64,000 nucleotides of DNA from Halicephalobus mephisto (taxonomy: Eukaryota > Nematoda > Chromadorea > Rhabditida > Panagrolaimidae). Every line of letters starts with the position of its first letter. Positions within the stretch are counted from its first letter, which is position 1. Where the stretch lies: NCBI GenBank assembly GCA_009193035.1, contig SWDT01000008.1:186001-250000 (forward strand), written 5' to 3'. The translations under genes were made by a program, and so were the position numbers. Below the pieces are notes generated by a model that saw only the letters and a list, made by a program, of their open reading frames with translations, did no database searches and had not been told where the DNA came from. Shown here in pieces: positions 1 to 11,399 of this stretch.

Positions 1-1356
1 TAAAGAATTTCAAATAAAAATACAAATGATATTGCGAGATATAGTTAAGTCAGATTTAAGTTTCTTAGGCTGGATTTAGGCTTGGGATTAGGTTTGGGTC
101 AAGCCAGATTGGGATGTATGTGTATAACTTATAAGTATCAAAAAATGAAATTAAATTTTTTTAAAAAGTCCATGATGATCATGATTTGGTCCCTCGTTTG
201 CCGGTACGAGTGGACTTTGATGAAAAAATATAACAGTAAAATAAAATTCATTTTTACTGCGGAAGTCGCTGATGACCATAGCGAGTTCGATTACTGCCAG
301 ATCAGAGTGGAATACTGTGTCAAAAATAATTTCAGAAAAAATAAATCCCAAAATAAAAGTTTTTTGTTTTTTGCAGTTTTTAAAAAATTTGTTTTTTGTG
401 AAGCAAATCCATCTGAAAATTGCACATTGACGTTTCGATTAACAATTTACTTCGTACTTTTACTGTAAATATTTTTACTGTAAGTTTGTTAAACAGATGC
501 AGAAGGTTTTGTAACAAAACTTTGAGGAGATTCGATGATCTTCTGGGATGTGTAATTTGGGTCTTGTCAGACAGATCCAGTCCCTCCAGATCATGTTGAA
601 ATCATCTCGTATCTTTGACTTTGGTTCTTTCGGACCAGACCGAGGTCATCCTCACTCCTCCCCAGCTTTGATCTAGGTCTTGTCAGACAGATCCGGACCA
701 TCCCACAATCCCCCTACATCTCTGCTTGAGATCTTGCTGAACCAGCTTCAAGACCATTCCGCAATCTTCTTGCATCTGTATTCCCTGATTCAGGTCATAT
801 AAAGTTGATCGAAGTCGTTCTAGATCACCCGATAACTCTCTCTTAATTTAGGTCTTTCTAGGTTGATTCAGGTCCTTCAAGGCCATTCCAAAATTGTCTC
901 ACATCTCTATTCTTCTGATTTAAGTCTTTCTAGGTCTGACTACGAATTTTCAAATCTTTTACAATGTTCTTTCATTTTTGTGTCTAATTCCTACAAAACA
1001 TAATTTTCCTTTTGTGCACATGTATTCTTTATGACCAAAATGTGGCGAAGATCAATTTGTTTTAGAAAACTAATTTTAAATCAAAATAAATTAAAAATTA
1101 AAAATTACAATGAACATCACAAAAATAATGATGTTGAATATTTTAATTTTTAATAAAAGTGTTCCAAAAATTAAAAATTAAAAATTAATTTATTTAAAAA
1201 AACTTGTTCTTAAATTGGTCTCAGATCGACGAATTTCGGAATTAGAAACTTGTTGTTGATCATTTTTGAAAAGAATTTTTTGTAGTCTTATTGTGTCTTA
1301 TTCAAAATTTTCGTATAAAAAGAATTTAAATCAATTTAGTTTTAAAAATAAAAAAA
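1..1356. other. Intergenic, no gene recognised
   Basis: I see no convincing exon here. The short open frames near 80-470 are overlapping on both strands, have no domain and read like AT-rich noise. The stretch holds the degenerate tandem repeat listed separately and an A/T-rich block at about 1080-1200. It presumably includes the promoter of the secreted-protein gene that starts at 1357. Confidence 0.5.
541..945. repeat. Degenerate C/T-rich tandem repeat
   Basis: Units beginning GGTCTTGTCAGACAGATC or GGTCTTTCTAGG recur at about 560, 677, 794, 852 and 923, giving a decayed tandem array with steps near 58 or 117 bases. It is much more GC-rich than its surroundings and has no open frame. Confidence 0.6.
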
Positions 1357-2831
1357 ATGAAATTTTTCGTTATTTTATTTTTATTTGGATTATTCGAAAT
1401 AAATCTGGCCCAAATGGTCAGACAATGTCTCTGTTCCGAACTCGATGATTGTCGTCAAAAACAACGGGATGAGATGATCAATTGTGCCATGGAATGTAGT
1501 TCTCAAATAAATCCAGAATCCATCGGAAATCACGGAGCTATAGCCGAATGTGTTATGGAAATCCGATCCGAACAACATGGTCCTCGATGTTTTGAATCTT
1601 TAAAAAATAAAATTTGTACCAATGTTCCCGGAACTATGATTCCTGAACAACCACAAAGATTCGGAGGCAGATTTGGCGGAGGTGGTGGATTTCTTCAACG
1701 TTTTCAATCTCGATTAGGAGGAGGAAATCAAGAATCACGTAAGTTTATTAAGCAGTTTCCCGTTATACGAACGTATTCTCCTGACGCGAAAAGTTCTCTT
1801 AGTACATTTTAGTATATTTTTAATATATTTTTCTTTATTTAATCTTCTTTCTTCCAATTTTTTGTGAATATGAGGCTCTTTGAACTGCTATCGAAGTCCT
1901 CATCAAAAAGTTCGAAAAACATCTATTTTTTGTACTAAAGGACATATAAACCACTTTACCAAAACCTTGCATAGCGCTGTTATCACCTAGCATAGACGTC
2001 TAAGCCCAAAAGTCTATTTTCTGCGCATAATTACAGTAAAACTTGGATATCAGATACCCTCGTTATAACATCTCTTGTTATAGCATACGGTGAGTGAGTT
2101 TGATTAGTCTACCTTCGAATTCATCCCTGCTATAATATATCCCTTCTTATAACATACGCTTTGCCCAATCCTAAGGAGGTACCTTATATCCAAGTTCTAC
2201 TGTAATACTGTCATAAAAAATGGAAATAGAACTAGTTTATTTTAAAATTGTAATACAGAACTTGGATATCAGATACCCTCGCTATAACATCTCTTGTTAT
2301 AGCATATAGTGAGTGAGTTTGGTTAGTCTGACTTCGAATTTACCCCGCTATAGTATATCCCTTCTTATAACATACACTTTCCCTGGTCCCAAGGGGTATC
2401 TTATATCCAAGTTCTACTGTATTAGTTTATCCTATACGCTTTACCAAAAAGAGAATAAACCTATAAGAATTGGTTTAAAAAGAATGAAAAACTTTGCGTC
2501 GGGAGGATGCGTTCGTATAACAAGAAAGTGCTGTTTATTTTTTATAAAAATTAAATAAATATTAAATTTAGATCCTTTTCTTTCTTGTATGATGCAATGT
2601 CATCAAAAAACAACCGGAGGTCAAAACCAACCTCCTTTCCTCGCTTGTGCCAAAGAAAAAGGATGTTCCATCTTGAGGCCTTCTCCGATGGAGTTTTTCC
2701 AAACTTTGAGAAACTGCAGATCAGAAATGGAGAACAAAAAACAACAACTTTGTGATTGTCTCAACAGAAACGGAGAATCTGATCTTTGTCAAAAAATTCA
2801 GAATCGTCAAGGTTTCGGCTTCATGGGTTAA
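1357..2831 (+). CDS. Secreted cysteine-rich protein, two exons
   Basis: Two exons, 1357-1738 and 2572-2831, join in phase (GT at 1739, AG at 2570-2571) to give 213 residues. The N-terminus is a clear signal peptide: a hydrophobic run after Met-Lys, with likely cleavage near the Leu-Ala-Gln at residues 17-19. The mature protein has two Cys-rich parts, one per exon, separated by a Gly/Arg/Gln-rich linker at about residues 100-128. Both halves hold spaced Cys pairs (CLC near residue 25; CMMQC and CDC in exon 2). I do not recognise the family; an extracellular role is all that can be inferred. The 833-bp intron carries two MITE copies, and a tandem repeat starts right at the stop codon. Confidence 0.8.
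2034..2202. mobile_element. MITE, TIR family 1, copy 1
   Basis: Inverted ends CAGTAAAACTTGGATATC and its complement near 2185-2202, flanked on both sides by TA. The interior holds short palindromes such as TATAACATCTCTTGTTATA. TA flanks and CAGTA.AACTTGGATAT ends suggest a pogo-like Tc1/mariner non-autonomous element; that assignment is an inference. Lies in the intron of the secreted-protein gene. Confidence 0.85.
2256..2419. mobile_element. MITE, TIR family 1, copy 2
   Basis: Second copy of the same TA-flanked element, in the same orientation and the same intron as copy 1, about 50 bases downstream. Its left end has lost three bases of the inverted repeat (CAGAACTTGG). The interior is closely similar to copy 1. 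Confidence 0.85.
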
Positions 2832-3256
2832 ATACAGTAATACTGAAGTACTTTTTAAATTTCATCCAAATTAAAATAAAATTATAATTTTCTGATTTTT
2901 ATAAAAATAAATAAATACGGTAATACTGAAGTACTTTTTAAATTTCATCTAAATTAGAGTAAAATTGTAATTTTCTGATTTTTATAAAAATAAATAAATA
3001 CAGTAATATTGATGTATTTTTTAAATTTCATCCAAATTAAAATGAAATTATAATTTTCTGATTTTTATTAAAATAAATACAGTAATACTAAAGTACTTTT
3101 TAAATTTCATCCAAATTAAAATGAAATTATAATTTTCTGATTTTTATAAAAAGAAATAAATACAGTAATTTTGTTAAATTGCTTGAATTTTATCCAAAAT
3201 TAAATAAAAATTACTCTTTGATTTTTTCTAAAATAGATACAGTAATCTTAATATTT
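2829..3256. repeat. Tandem repeat, ~83-bp unit, about five copies
   Basis: Units start TAAATACAGTAATACTGAAG and recur at 2829, 2912, 2995, 3074 and 3157, with a degenerate sixth near 3236. The first unit begins exactly at the stop codon of the secreted-protein gene, so the 3' UTR is itself tandemly duplicated. Each unit contains AATAAA-like strings that could act as alternative polyadenylation signals. Confidence 0.85.
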
Positions 3257-3785
3257 TTAAATTTATTCAAAATAGAAATTTTGAATTTTTTGTTACAAGT
3301 TAATCCAAAAACAAAACAAATTGAAATTTTCGAATTTCTTTAAAAATAAAATTTGCAAAATTCGCGCAGGGCGTTTCTGACCTTGTTTCAATTTTTTGTT
3401 TTTTTTCGAAACAAATGAAAAATTGAAAAACGATCGATTGATAGTTTAACTTAAATTTGAGACAAAATTCGTTCAAAAAAATCCAACTTTATTTTTGCAA
3501 GCTGTTTCCTCGGCCAGTCAATCCTCGATCGACTAGTCTGGCTTGTTTATAAATTTCAACTAAGAAACCCTAATCCAAGTTTTGACAAAAATCTCCAAAA
3601 TCCTTATTATCCCAGCCTAGCCTAAAAAATTTATTTTCTTCAGAAATGAAATTTAAAAAAATTTCTTTAAAATTTTCGGATTTTATTTTTATTGAAATTT
3701 TTAATTTTTGAAGATTTTTAGAAATTTTTAAATTATTTAAAAATTCTGAAAATTTAAAAAATGTAGAAGTTTCTAGAATCAAAAT

Positions 3786-3975
3786 AAAACTAAAAATTTT
3801 CAAAAACGAAATTTTATATTTAAAAATTTTAAAAACTAATAATTCTAGAATTTTCGAAAATTTTTAAAAATGAAATTTTATATTTAAAAATTTCTGAATT
3901 TTTCTAAAACTAAGAATTCCGGAATTTTCGAAGATTTTTAAAAACGAAATTTTATATTTAAAAATTTCTAAAATT
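3786..3975. repeat. A/T-rich tandem repeat, ~75-bp unit
   Basis: Three decayed units share the string GAAATTTTATATTTAAAAAT and an AATTC.GAATTTTCGAA segment. The surrounding 3260-4060 is otherwise simple A/T-rich DNA with no supported exon. Confidence 0.55.
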
Positions 3976-4301
3976 CTGGAAATTTCCAAAAATTTGTCAA
4001 ATTTGTTCAAAAACATCAATTTGTAAATTTTTATGATTTTTTAAATTATTTTAAACAATTTTTGTTTACATTTTGCCTCGCCTTGGATTTTCTTTTTTGG
4101 CTTCAAGTTCCATTTTCAAATTCAAACGTTTTTTTCTTATTTTCTCTGGGAAAAGTACTAAAAAAGAAGCAAGTCCGACCTCCATTGGAGACAAACAAGC
4201 CGCCTTGTCCATTTTTTCCGACTTTTATTTGGTCCTAATGTTTTCATCTACTCCTCTATCAACAAGTTTTTGCATTTTCTTTTATTTTTTTAAATTTACA
4301 G

Positions 4302-4676
4302 ATGAATTAAATATTCAAAATTTAATTTCAAAAAATATGAAAAAGTAAGTTTTAATTTTCTTTTTAAATTTAATTATTTTTTTTTAGCGAAACTAATTAT
4401 TCTACAAAATTATTTGTGAATCCAGATGATCTTCATGACCTTCAGAAAATTAAATTAGATGAAAATGAATCAATAAGAGCTGAAATTTACGAAAAATATT
4501 TGCCTTTTTTTATTCTTTCTGGTGTAACATTTGTCGTTCTCAGTTTCGTCTGGATTATCTACAATATTCTCAGTTACAGAAGAAAACAGAAAAAACTCAA
4601 AAAATTAGAACGAATCGGACGAGAAGCTGAATCTAGTCGACTTCTCCATTTATATCACCAAGTCCCCATTCAATAG
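4302..4676 (+). CDS. Small single-pass membrane protein, C-terminal exons only
   Basis: Two exons, 4302-4344 and 4388-4676, are bounded by AG at 4300-4301, GT at 4345 and AG at 4386-4387, and join in phase through an Asn codon. The encoded C-terminal part has an acidic stretch, one strong membrane segment (about 22 hydrophobic residues from FFILSG to the Tyr-Asn before a basic tail) and a Lys/Arg-rich stop-transfer region. The N-terminus must lie in exons further upstream that I cannot place with confidence; the open frame from about 4073 is a possible 5' extension. No family recognised. Confidence 0.5.
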
Positions 4677-4779
4677 TTTCAAAAAATACCTTGATAGAGA
4701 CTACGAGTATTTTCAATATAAAACTTAACAATTCTCAAATAAAATCATAAATACTCAGCCAATTGGTCCAATTGTTTCC

Positions 4780-6407
4780 CTACTTTGCACTTTTGGTACT
4801 TTTTTTCCTGGAACAAGATTTACACACCCAGCCATCTGGAATGCCGGAAACATCATGTTCAAGTCCGCAGCATTCGCTAAACTTAAAGTCAAGAAAAATA
4901 AAAAATAAAAGACTCACCGATGGTAAAACTTCTCACAACTAGGGCAGTCGATTCCGTTTTTGGATTCTTCTTCACGTGGCAATTTCCGGCACTTACTACA
5001 TTTGCGGGGCTTTGACGTTTCAAAATCATATTTTAATTCCGACTGGGGATTGGATCCTAATTTGATCTTCAGGATGAGTTGTGTTCTATTGGGTCTGACT
5101 GGTTCTACCGAAATCAATGGGATCCGTTCTTCGTCAGGGATACTTGCGACACTTGTGGACATCATTGTTGAACTCGACGCAGTTGAGTTACACATGATTC
5201 CGCTATCATGGGACAAACCCAAGCTCTTGTTCGATGGAGAGGTACTTATAGGTTGAGATTCAGAGGGAGATTGTTGACTTGCAGGACTTGTGACTGTTGG
5301 AGGAACAACAATTGGTGTCAACCCTTTGAGGTTTACCGTAGGTGCTTTCTCTGGGAATTAAATTTTAAACTAAAACGGGATAATTATTAAACTTACTCGA
5401 TACACGAGGCTGTTTTGGCTTCAATCTGCTCATCAAACCAGATGATTTCCGTTTCATCGTCGGTACAGCAGGGACAGTAGCAGCTGGAATCTGAGTTTTG
5501 TTTGATTCTTGTTCGTTTCGACGCCGGACCATGGCTTCTTCTCTTCGACGTTGTTCTTCTTCCTTTCTCCGCTTTTCGGCTTTCATTTTTTGCATCTTCT
5601 CTATCACCTGAAGTTCCTTCGATTTCCTCACGTTTTCCATTTCCTTTTCCATAATCTTCTCCATGTCCGAAGGGACATTTGACTTCCGTTTTGCAGGGGT
5701 CTTGGACGATCTTCGAGGAGGACGGTTCTTCTTTGGAGTCCCAGGAAGGGGTTTAGGGTCAACTGTCGTCGACTTCTCGGGCAAAGATACGGTTTGCTCA
5801 TTATCTTCGTCCTCAGAAGTGCCGGTTTTGACAAATATTGCTTCTTCTTCCTCGTCACTACTGCTGATTTCACCAAGAACAGCTGTGATTTCGTCAGCAC
5901 TAGATTCTACTTTCCAATCTTCACTGTCAGAAGTGATGGACGTCGTATCGTCCGCCCAAGTTGCAGGCTTGGCCTAAAATGGATTGCCATAGACAAATGC
6001 ATGCACATATACATAAATGAAGTATACAAATTTAAATTTACATAAATTCATATATAAACACATGCGCATATACATACATAAAGTACTTAAATTTAAGTTT
6101 GTAGAAATTAATGTATATGTGTAAATAAAGTACTTAAAGTTAAACCAACGTAAATTCATATATAAACACATGCATATATACGTGAATGAAGTACTTAAAG
6201 TTAAACCCACGTAAATTCATATATAAATACAGGCATATATACGTGAATGAAGTATTTGAAGTTATATAGTGATTAAAATGAACTTACAATCATGGCTTCC
6301 ATGTCGATGTAGTCCCTGTATTGAGAATAAATGGTTTCCAGTGGCCTATGTCGTTGAAGTGGTTGAAATGGACACGTTTCAAATCCAAAAATCCTGTACC
6401 GGTGCAT
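4780..6407 (-). CDS. PHD-finger protein, TAF3-like
   Basis: Four exons on the minus strand, 6407-6288, 5973-5397, 5350-4918 and 4876-4780, join in phase to give 408 residues. The order is a short N-terminal exon ending in a Tyr-rich piece, an acidic Ser/Asp/Glu segment, a basic Pro/Lys region, a long Lys/Glu/Arg-rich coiled coil, a Ser/Thr-rich linker, and a C-terminal PHD finger with a C4HC3 pattern (CSKC, CPSC, YHREC, WVCKSC) split by the last intron. Basic-coil plus C-terminal PHD is the layout of TAF3, the TFIID subunit that reads H3K4me3, and the segment before the finger resembles the TAF3 pre-PHD region. I do not see the N-terminal histone fold of TAF3, so another nuclear PHD protein is possible. 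An in-frame stop lies just upstream of this Met, and an AG acceptor precedes it (possible trans-splicing). Confidence 0.75.
5998..6262. repeat. Minisatellite in first intron of the PHD gene
   Basis: About four units of roughly 60 bases share GTAAATTCATATATAAACAC and GAATGAAGTACTTAAAGTTA. The array fills most of the intron 6287-5974. Confidence 0.75.
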
Positions 6408-6488
6408 CTCGATGATGATGATGACAGATTATTACGAAGATATCCTAAAAAAGATAATAAAGAAGAAAAGTGCTAAAACGCTAAACTT

Positions 6489-6703
6489 GGCTGTACGACA
6501 GTTGCCCCTAGCGGCATTTGCTCCTCATTATTTCGCAAGATTTATCTCATTTCGTTTTTATATTAATTTTTTTGTAGTTAAATACACTTAATATCTTAAT
6601 TAAGTAAGAAAAAATTAATTTAGAAGGATTTCCGAAATCAGTGAGAATTGAAAAGGAAAAAACCGGGGAGCAAATAGCGCTGGGGGCAAAGTGTCGTACA
6701 GCT
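6489..6703. mobile_element. Palindromic MITE-like element
   Basis: Imperfect inverted repeat: the arm at 6489-6524 (GGCTGTACGACAGTTGCCCC...) is matched in complement by 6667-6703. The element sits between the two minus-strand genes IFT74 and the PHD gene. No coding capacity. Confidence 0.7.
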
Positions 6704-7122
6704 CCGAAATCGAAGAAAACTCGACGCGCGAGAAACAGAGAGACAAAAAACCATTTTTACCTAAAATCTTTCAAGACAAATCTGGCAATGTTGATTATAT
6801 GAAATCAATATATCCGCAAAATTTTTCCAAGCTTGATCGAGTCGTTGGAGAAACATCAACATTGAAGAACCTTGGAAGCAGAAGAAAGTGAAACAAAAAA
6901 ACCATTTTTACTCAAAATTTCTCAAGACAAAACTGATCATGTCGATCTTACGAAATCCATATATCCACGGAATTTCCTCAAAGTTCTCATCAAACCATCT
7001 TTATTCATATATGAAAATACAAGATAAATACTCAACAAGTGTTATATATGATTAATTTCTTATTCGCAAATCGAAATGTCGAGATTTAAGATTTTTCATC
7101 ACATGGACCAGTCGGATTTGGT

Positions 7123-10100
7123 TTATCTGGTTCCGAAGATTTTGACCAAAGTAGCATTGTATTCTTGTCGTAGTTTCAGTGCCTGAAGGAATCTTTGATG
7201 AAGGTTATAAATTGATGAAATTACCTGTTTTTTGAGTTCATCGTAGTTCATTTCTGCATTTCGAACTTCAACTTTGGATTTGAGATCCGCTTGTTCTTGT
7301 TCCATTTCGGCCAAGATTTTCCTTTGTGAATTGATCTTTTGGAAATCTGGATTTGAGCTCATCGTACTGTTAATCCGGTTGAGTTCATCTTGAAGTTGAA
7401 GGACTTCTCGTTCAAGTGACGGCAATCTGGATTCCAAATTTTCTTTTTCTTTCACAAGCTCCTAAAATCATCAATTATATCTCATTACCGATTTCGTAAT
7501 CTTACTGATTGGTTTTTCATGACATTATTTCTGAACAAATCAATGTTTTGAAATTGGACAAGTTCGACTTTTATTTCTTCTTGTCGATGATACATGCTCT
7601 CCAGTTCCGCTTCCAGTCGACTTTTCGCTTCATCGAGATCAATTAACTCTTCTTGAAGTCTGACGTGTACTGAATTAATTATATTTTAATATTTAAAAGT
7701 GTTATCATTAAATACAAATCCGATGATTCTACCAAAATCGATTCGCGCTGTTTTTTTCTCTTGAGTTCTAACATAGGTTTTCTGAAATCATGCTTAACTG
7801 AATGGAATCAATATATAAGAGCTTCTAACCACAGTTTTCACATTATTTGTTTCTAAATGAGTGCAATTGATGGCAGGATTACATTCTAATAGAAGATTGA
7901 TGATAACTGAATGTAATCAACGTGTTTGGACCATGTTTGTTTCCAGTTAAGAAAGTATTAGTATTTTGATTATATTCAATTACAATCAATCTTCTATTAG
8001 AATGTAATCCTACTATCGATTGCACTCGGTTAGAATCAAATAATGTGAGAACTGTGGTTAGGAGCTCCTATATGTTGATTCCATTCAGTTAAGCATGATT
8101 TCAGAAAATCTGCGAAAGCTTTCTTGGGAATCTCTAAGATATGCTTCGGGACAATTTGGTTTTTTGTATTTCCTAAGTCCACGGATAAACGGAGGACTAG
8201 TGCTGGTGCGGACCAGTGTATTAAGGCAATACGTCAAATCATCTTGCAAATATGGTTGTTTTTATGACTTACATTCCTGGAGTTCTACAGGATTCGTACT
8301 CATATTCAAGCTGGATTCGTCTATGCTTGTAGCGTTTATTGTATCTAATCCGTTGACGGTGGAGCAATTTAGGGATATCAATTGTAGATATTTGACGATC
8401 TCCAGATTGCTTTCTTCCATTTTCTCTTCGACAGAGTTTTTCTTTTGATCAAAATCTTTGACAAATTCATCGATTTGGATTTCTTTGATTTTTAATTCTC
8501 GATATTTTTCATTTTTTTCACCGGCCATTATTTCGTATTCGTTTTCAAATTCTAGAAGTTCTTCTCTGGATTGACTAATCTTCTCCTCGAGTTCTGTAAT
8601 GTCGACTTGCATGTTGGAGATCTCCTCATTGTCTTTTTTGATCTGCTCAATCAGTTTCTCCCGAAGTTGTTCTGGAGTTCCTTCTGCATTTAGTTGATCC
8701 AGTAATTCTGTTTTTTTAAGTTCCAATTCTGCTATCTGTTCGTGCAATCCCACTGAAATTTTTTATTTTTTAAATTAAAAAACTGAAATTTTAATGAAAA
8801 TTTTTAGATCTTTTCAAAATTTATGAGAATTTTCTGAAATTTTTCAGAATCTCATAGAACCTTCTAGAACTATCTTGAATTAAAAATTCTAGAATTATAT
8901 AAATTCTTATTCAACCGTTCTTGTAAAAAATTGATTTCTAATTTTCATAATACAGTAGAACTTGGATATAAAATATTCCTTAATGATTGATCAAAGCGTA
9001 TGTTATAAGAAAGGATATACTATAGCAGGGTAAATTTGAAGACAAACTAACAAAATTCATTCACTCAGACCGTATACCATAACAAGAGATATGTTATAAT
9101 GGGGGTATCTTATATCCAAGTTCTACTGTATTACAAGTTCAAAGTAAACTTGTTCCATTTCTATTTTTTATGACAGTATTACAGTAGAACTTGGATATAA
9201 GATACCTCCTAAGGATCAGTCAAAGCGTATGTTATAACAAGAGATATATTATAGCAGGGATATACTATAGCAGGGATATCTTATATCCAAGTTCTATTGT
9301 ATTATTATTTCTAATCAATACATGAACTTACTCGCTTGTTGTTTCAGTGGGCTGTTCGCGAGGGCTACATCGACTTCTTCCTTCTTTTTGATTAACTCGT
9401 TTAATTCACGTTGTTTCATCTCCAATTCCGTCTGTACTTGTTCCGCTAATTCCTTCACTTGATCGTATTCTTCGCGAATTCCTGGATCCATGGAGTTCAT
9501 CAAATCTTCATTTGCCATTTTTATTTCTTCCACTTGTTGCTCCAGAATCCTTGCATTGTCTTCTTTTTCTCTTCTTTCACGAAACATATCTTCGACCATC
9601 TTAGAAAGTTCTTCGTTTTTTGCTTGTTCTTCTTGAACTTCATATTGGAGATCAGATAAATCCGAATTTGTATTTTGTCGATCGATCAAGAGATTATAAT
9701 CCGTTAATTCTCCTTGAAGTTTTCTGATTTCCTCTGCTTGTTCTTCTGCTCTGGAAGTTTTTTGAATATTATTAAAATAAAATAAAGATTGTATAGTGTT
9801 TTTATTAAAATCTTCTCCACAAATTTGCATAAAAATTTTTAGAAATTTAAGATTTTTATTTTCTTGGATGTATTCATGCACAAGAAAACGGAGCTTTCGG
9901 CTTAGTAAAAAATACAAATCGTCACTATTATTTCTAATTTCCGTCATAAATGTCAAATATCTATGAAAAATGTGACGATTTTGTTAATTTCACAATTATT
10001 ACAGGATCAAAAGTTATGTTTTTTGTAAGTCTTAATTTTTTACAAATCTTTATGAATGTGAAGAATCAAGTCAAGTTACCGGTGTGATTTTTGTAAAATG

Positions 10101-11306
10101 AACTCCTGAACCCCTATATGAATGACCCTCTGTAAATGAATATACAGTAGAACTTGGATATAAGGTACCTCTGCTATAAGATATCTCTTGTTATGGTATA
10201 CAGTGAATTTGATTAGTCTGTCTTCAAATTCACCTTGCTATAATATATCCCTTCTTATAACATACGCTTTGATCAGTCCCAAAGAGGTATATTATATCCA
10301 AGTTCTATTGTATAACCCCTTTGAATCCTTTGTGAATGAACTTCTACGATCGTTGATTACCTGTTCAGTAACAATAAATAATCCTCAAAATAAACGAATT
10401 TTTGCTGAGAATCCTCTCTATTTGATTTTTGAACTTTTTGCAACATAATCAGAACTGTAAAAATGATAAAACTTACTTTTGCTCGTATAACAGTAATTTT
10501 TGCTGTTCTTGTTCAAACTTGACCATTTCTTTTTCGAGTGATTCGATTTCCTCATTCAACGTGGTCAATTGGGTGTTCAGCAAGGCCATGAAGTAGGTTT
10601 TGTCCATGACTAACCTCGACCCGAACGCTGTTCCTGCTCTGCTAGGAGCTCTGACCCCGGCGAGACCCTGTTGGGTGACAGGCCTAGCCAGACCTGTCCC
10701 TGGGGGAAGCATCCTCGACCCCGTCATCGGTCTTGCTCCACTAGCAGTCCCCATTCTACTCGCAATCGGTCTGTTTCCATATGACGACACCGGAGGTCCT
10801 GCTCTAGAAGCTGTAGTAATTTATTTACTTTTGTTTATTCAACAACAAATTCACCAATTCGTTCAGGAGGAGGTTCTTCGTAACTCCCATTGGGGCCATC
10901 ATAGACATGATCTCTTTCTAGAACTGCTTTTCTGCTTACAGGTCTCTCTATCCCAGCATTAGATCTCGTCGGTGGTCTTTCAGAATCTAAAGGTTTATAT
11001 ATGGGTATATATATAGATATATATATGGATATAGATATAGATATGGATATGGATATATATATATATATAGATATGGATATATATGGATATACACATCAAT
11101 GCGTGTATACGGAGATACATGTATGGGTATATGTATAAATTTATATATGGATATATACTAATGAATGCATATACGGATATAAATACATGGAAACTAATTT
11201 TACAATAAGTAAACTTACTTCTTCCGGCGGTCTTTGGTCGTTTTGCAGTCCCAGGTCTTCCGCCTGAAGTTCTAGGTCTTGATGAAGGAGGTCTTTCGTC
11301 TTCCAT
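7123..11306 (-). CDS. ift-74: Intraflagellar transport protein IFT74 (IFT-B core)
   Basis: Eight exons on the minus strand: 11306-11219, 10986-10855, 10810-10477, 9750-9332, 8752-8273, 7669-7506, 7461-7225 and 7182-7123, all in phase, about 637 residues. The N-terminus is Arg/Gly/Pro/Ser-rich and basic, with repeated SRAGT and RPMTGSR-type motifs, as in IFT74, where it helps IFT81 bind tubulin. The rest is nearly continuous coiled coil, the part that pairs with IFT81 in the IFT-B1 core for anterograde transport in cilia. The C-terminal end (YDELKKQ then LKLRQEYNATLVKIF) lines up with the conserved IFT74 tail only if the 42-base segment 7224-7183 is removed as an intron. The length is close to that of animal IFT74 (about 600). 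An X-box lies 80 bases upstream. Confidence 0.92.
7778..8108. mobile_element. Long-hairpin MITE in IFT74 intron
   Basis: The left arm from 7778 (TTTTCTGAAATCATGCTTAA...) is matched in complement by sequence ending at 8108 over roughly 130 bases with few mismatches, leaving a short central spacer. The whole 330-bp unit is a near-perfect hairpin inside the intron between exons 5 and 6. No open frame. Confidence 0.8.
8953..9128. mobile_element. MITE, TIR family 1, copy 3
   Basis: TA-flanked element with ends CAGTAGAACTTGGATATA and its complement. Lies in the IFT74 intron between exons 4 and 5. Confidence 0.85.
9182..9299. mobile_element. MITE, TIR family 1, copy 4 (short)
   Basis: Same ends and TA flanks as copy 3 and only about 50 bases from it, but internally deleted to 118 bp, with a duplicated TATACTATAGCAGGGATAT block. 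Confidence 0.85.
9860..10030. repeat. Palindromic repeat, related to 20555-20720
   Basis: Shares AAATCGTCA, CAAATATC.A.GAAAAATGTGACGATT and CAAAAGTTATG with the copy near 20.6 kb. Lies in the IFT74 intron between exons 3 and 4. The left inverted end is decayed here. Confidence 0.55.
10145..10310. mobile_element. MITE, TIR family 1, copy 5
   Basis: TA-flanked, full-length member in the IFT74 intron between exons 3 and 4, in the orientation of copies 1 and 2. Its interior is closely similar to theirs. Confidence 0.85.
10995..11190. repeat. TA/GATA-type microsatellite in IFT74 intron 1
   Basis: Imperfect (TATATGGATATAGA)n simple sequence filling most of the first intron of IFT74. Confidence 0.8.
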
Positions 11307-11385
11307 TGGATTTATTCAATTTACAATAAGAATTTCGGAATTCTCAACTGAATTTTTCTGGGAAATTTAAAAATCGTGTGGTTTG

Positions 11386-11399
11386 GTTTCTATAGCAAC
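11386..11399. promoter_or_regulatory. X-box (RFX/DAF-19 site) upstream of IFT74
   Basis: GTTTCTATAGCAAC matches every position of the nematode X-box consensus GTHNYYATRRNAAC on either strand. It lies 80 bases upstream of the IFT74 start codon, within the usual 60-200 base window. In nematodes the RFX factor DAF-19 uses this site to switch on ciliary genes in sensory neurons, so site and gene support each other. Confidence 0.85.

Noticed and set aside
8095..8448. Plus-strand open frame of 117 codons
   Set aside because: Overlaps the IFT74 exon 5 antisense and the arm of a hairpin MITE; no domain.
10600..10962. Plus-strand open frame rich in Pro, Leu and Ala
   Set aside because: Antisense of the Gly/Arg-rich IFT74 N-terminal exons; the composition follows from that.
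4780..11306. IFT74 and the PHD gene as one operon
   Set aside because: About 715 bases separate the stop of IFT74 from the start of the PHD gene, and a MITE lies between. That is far more than the ~100 bases usual in nematode operons, though an acceptor before the PHD start keeps the idea alive.
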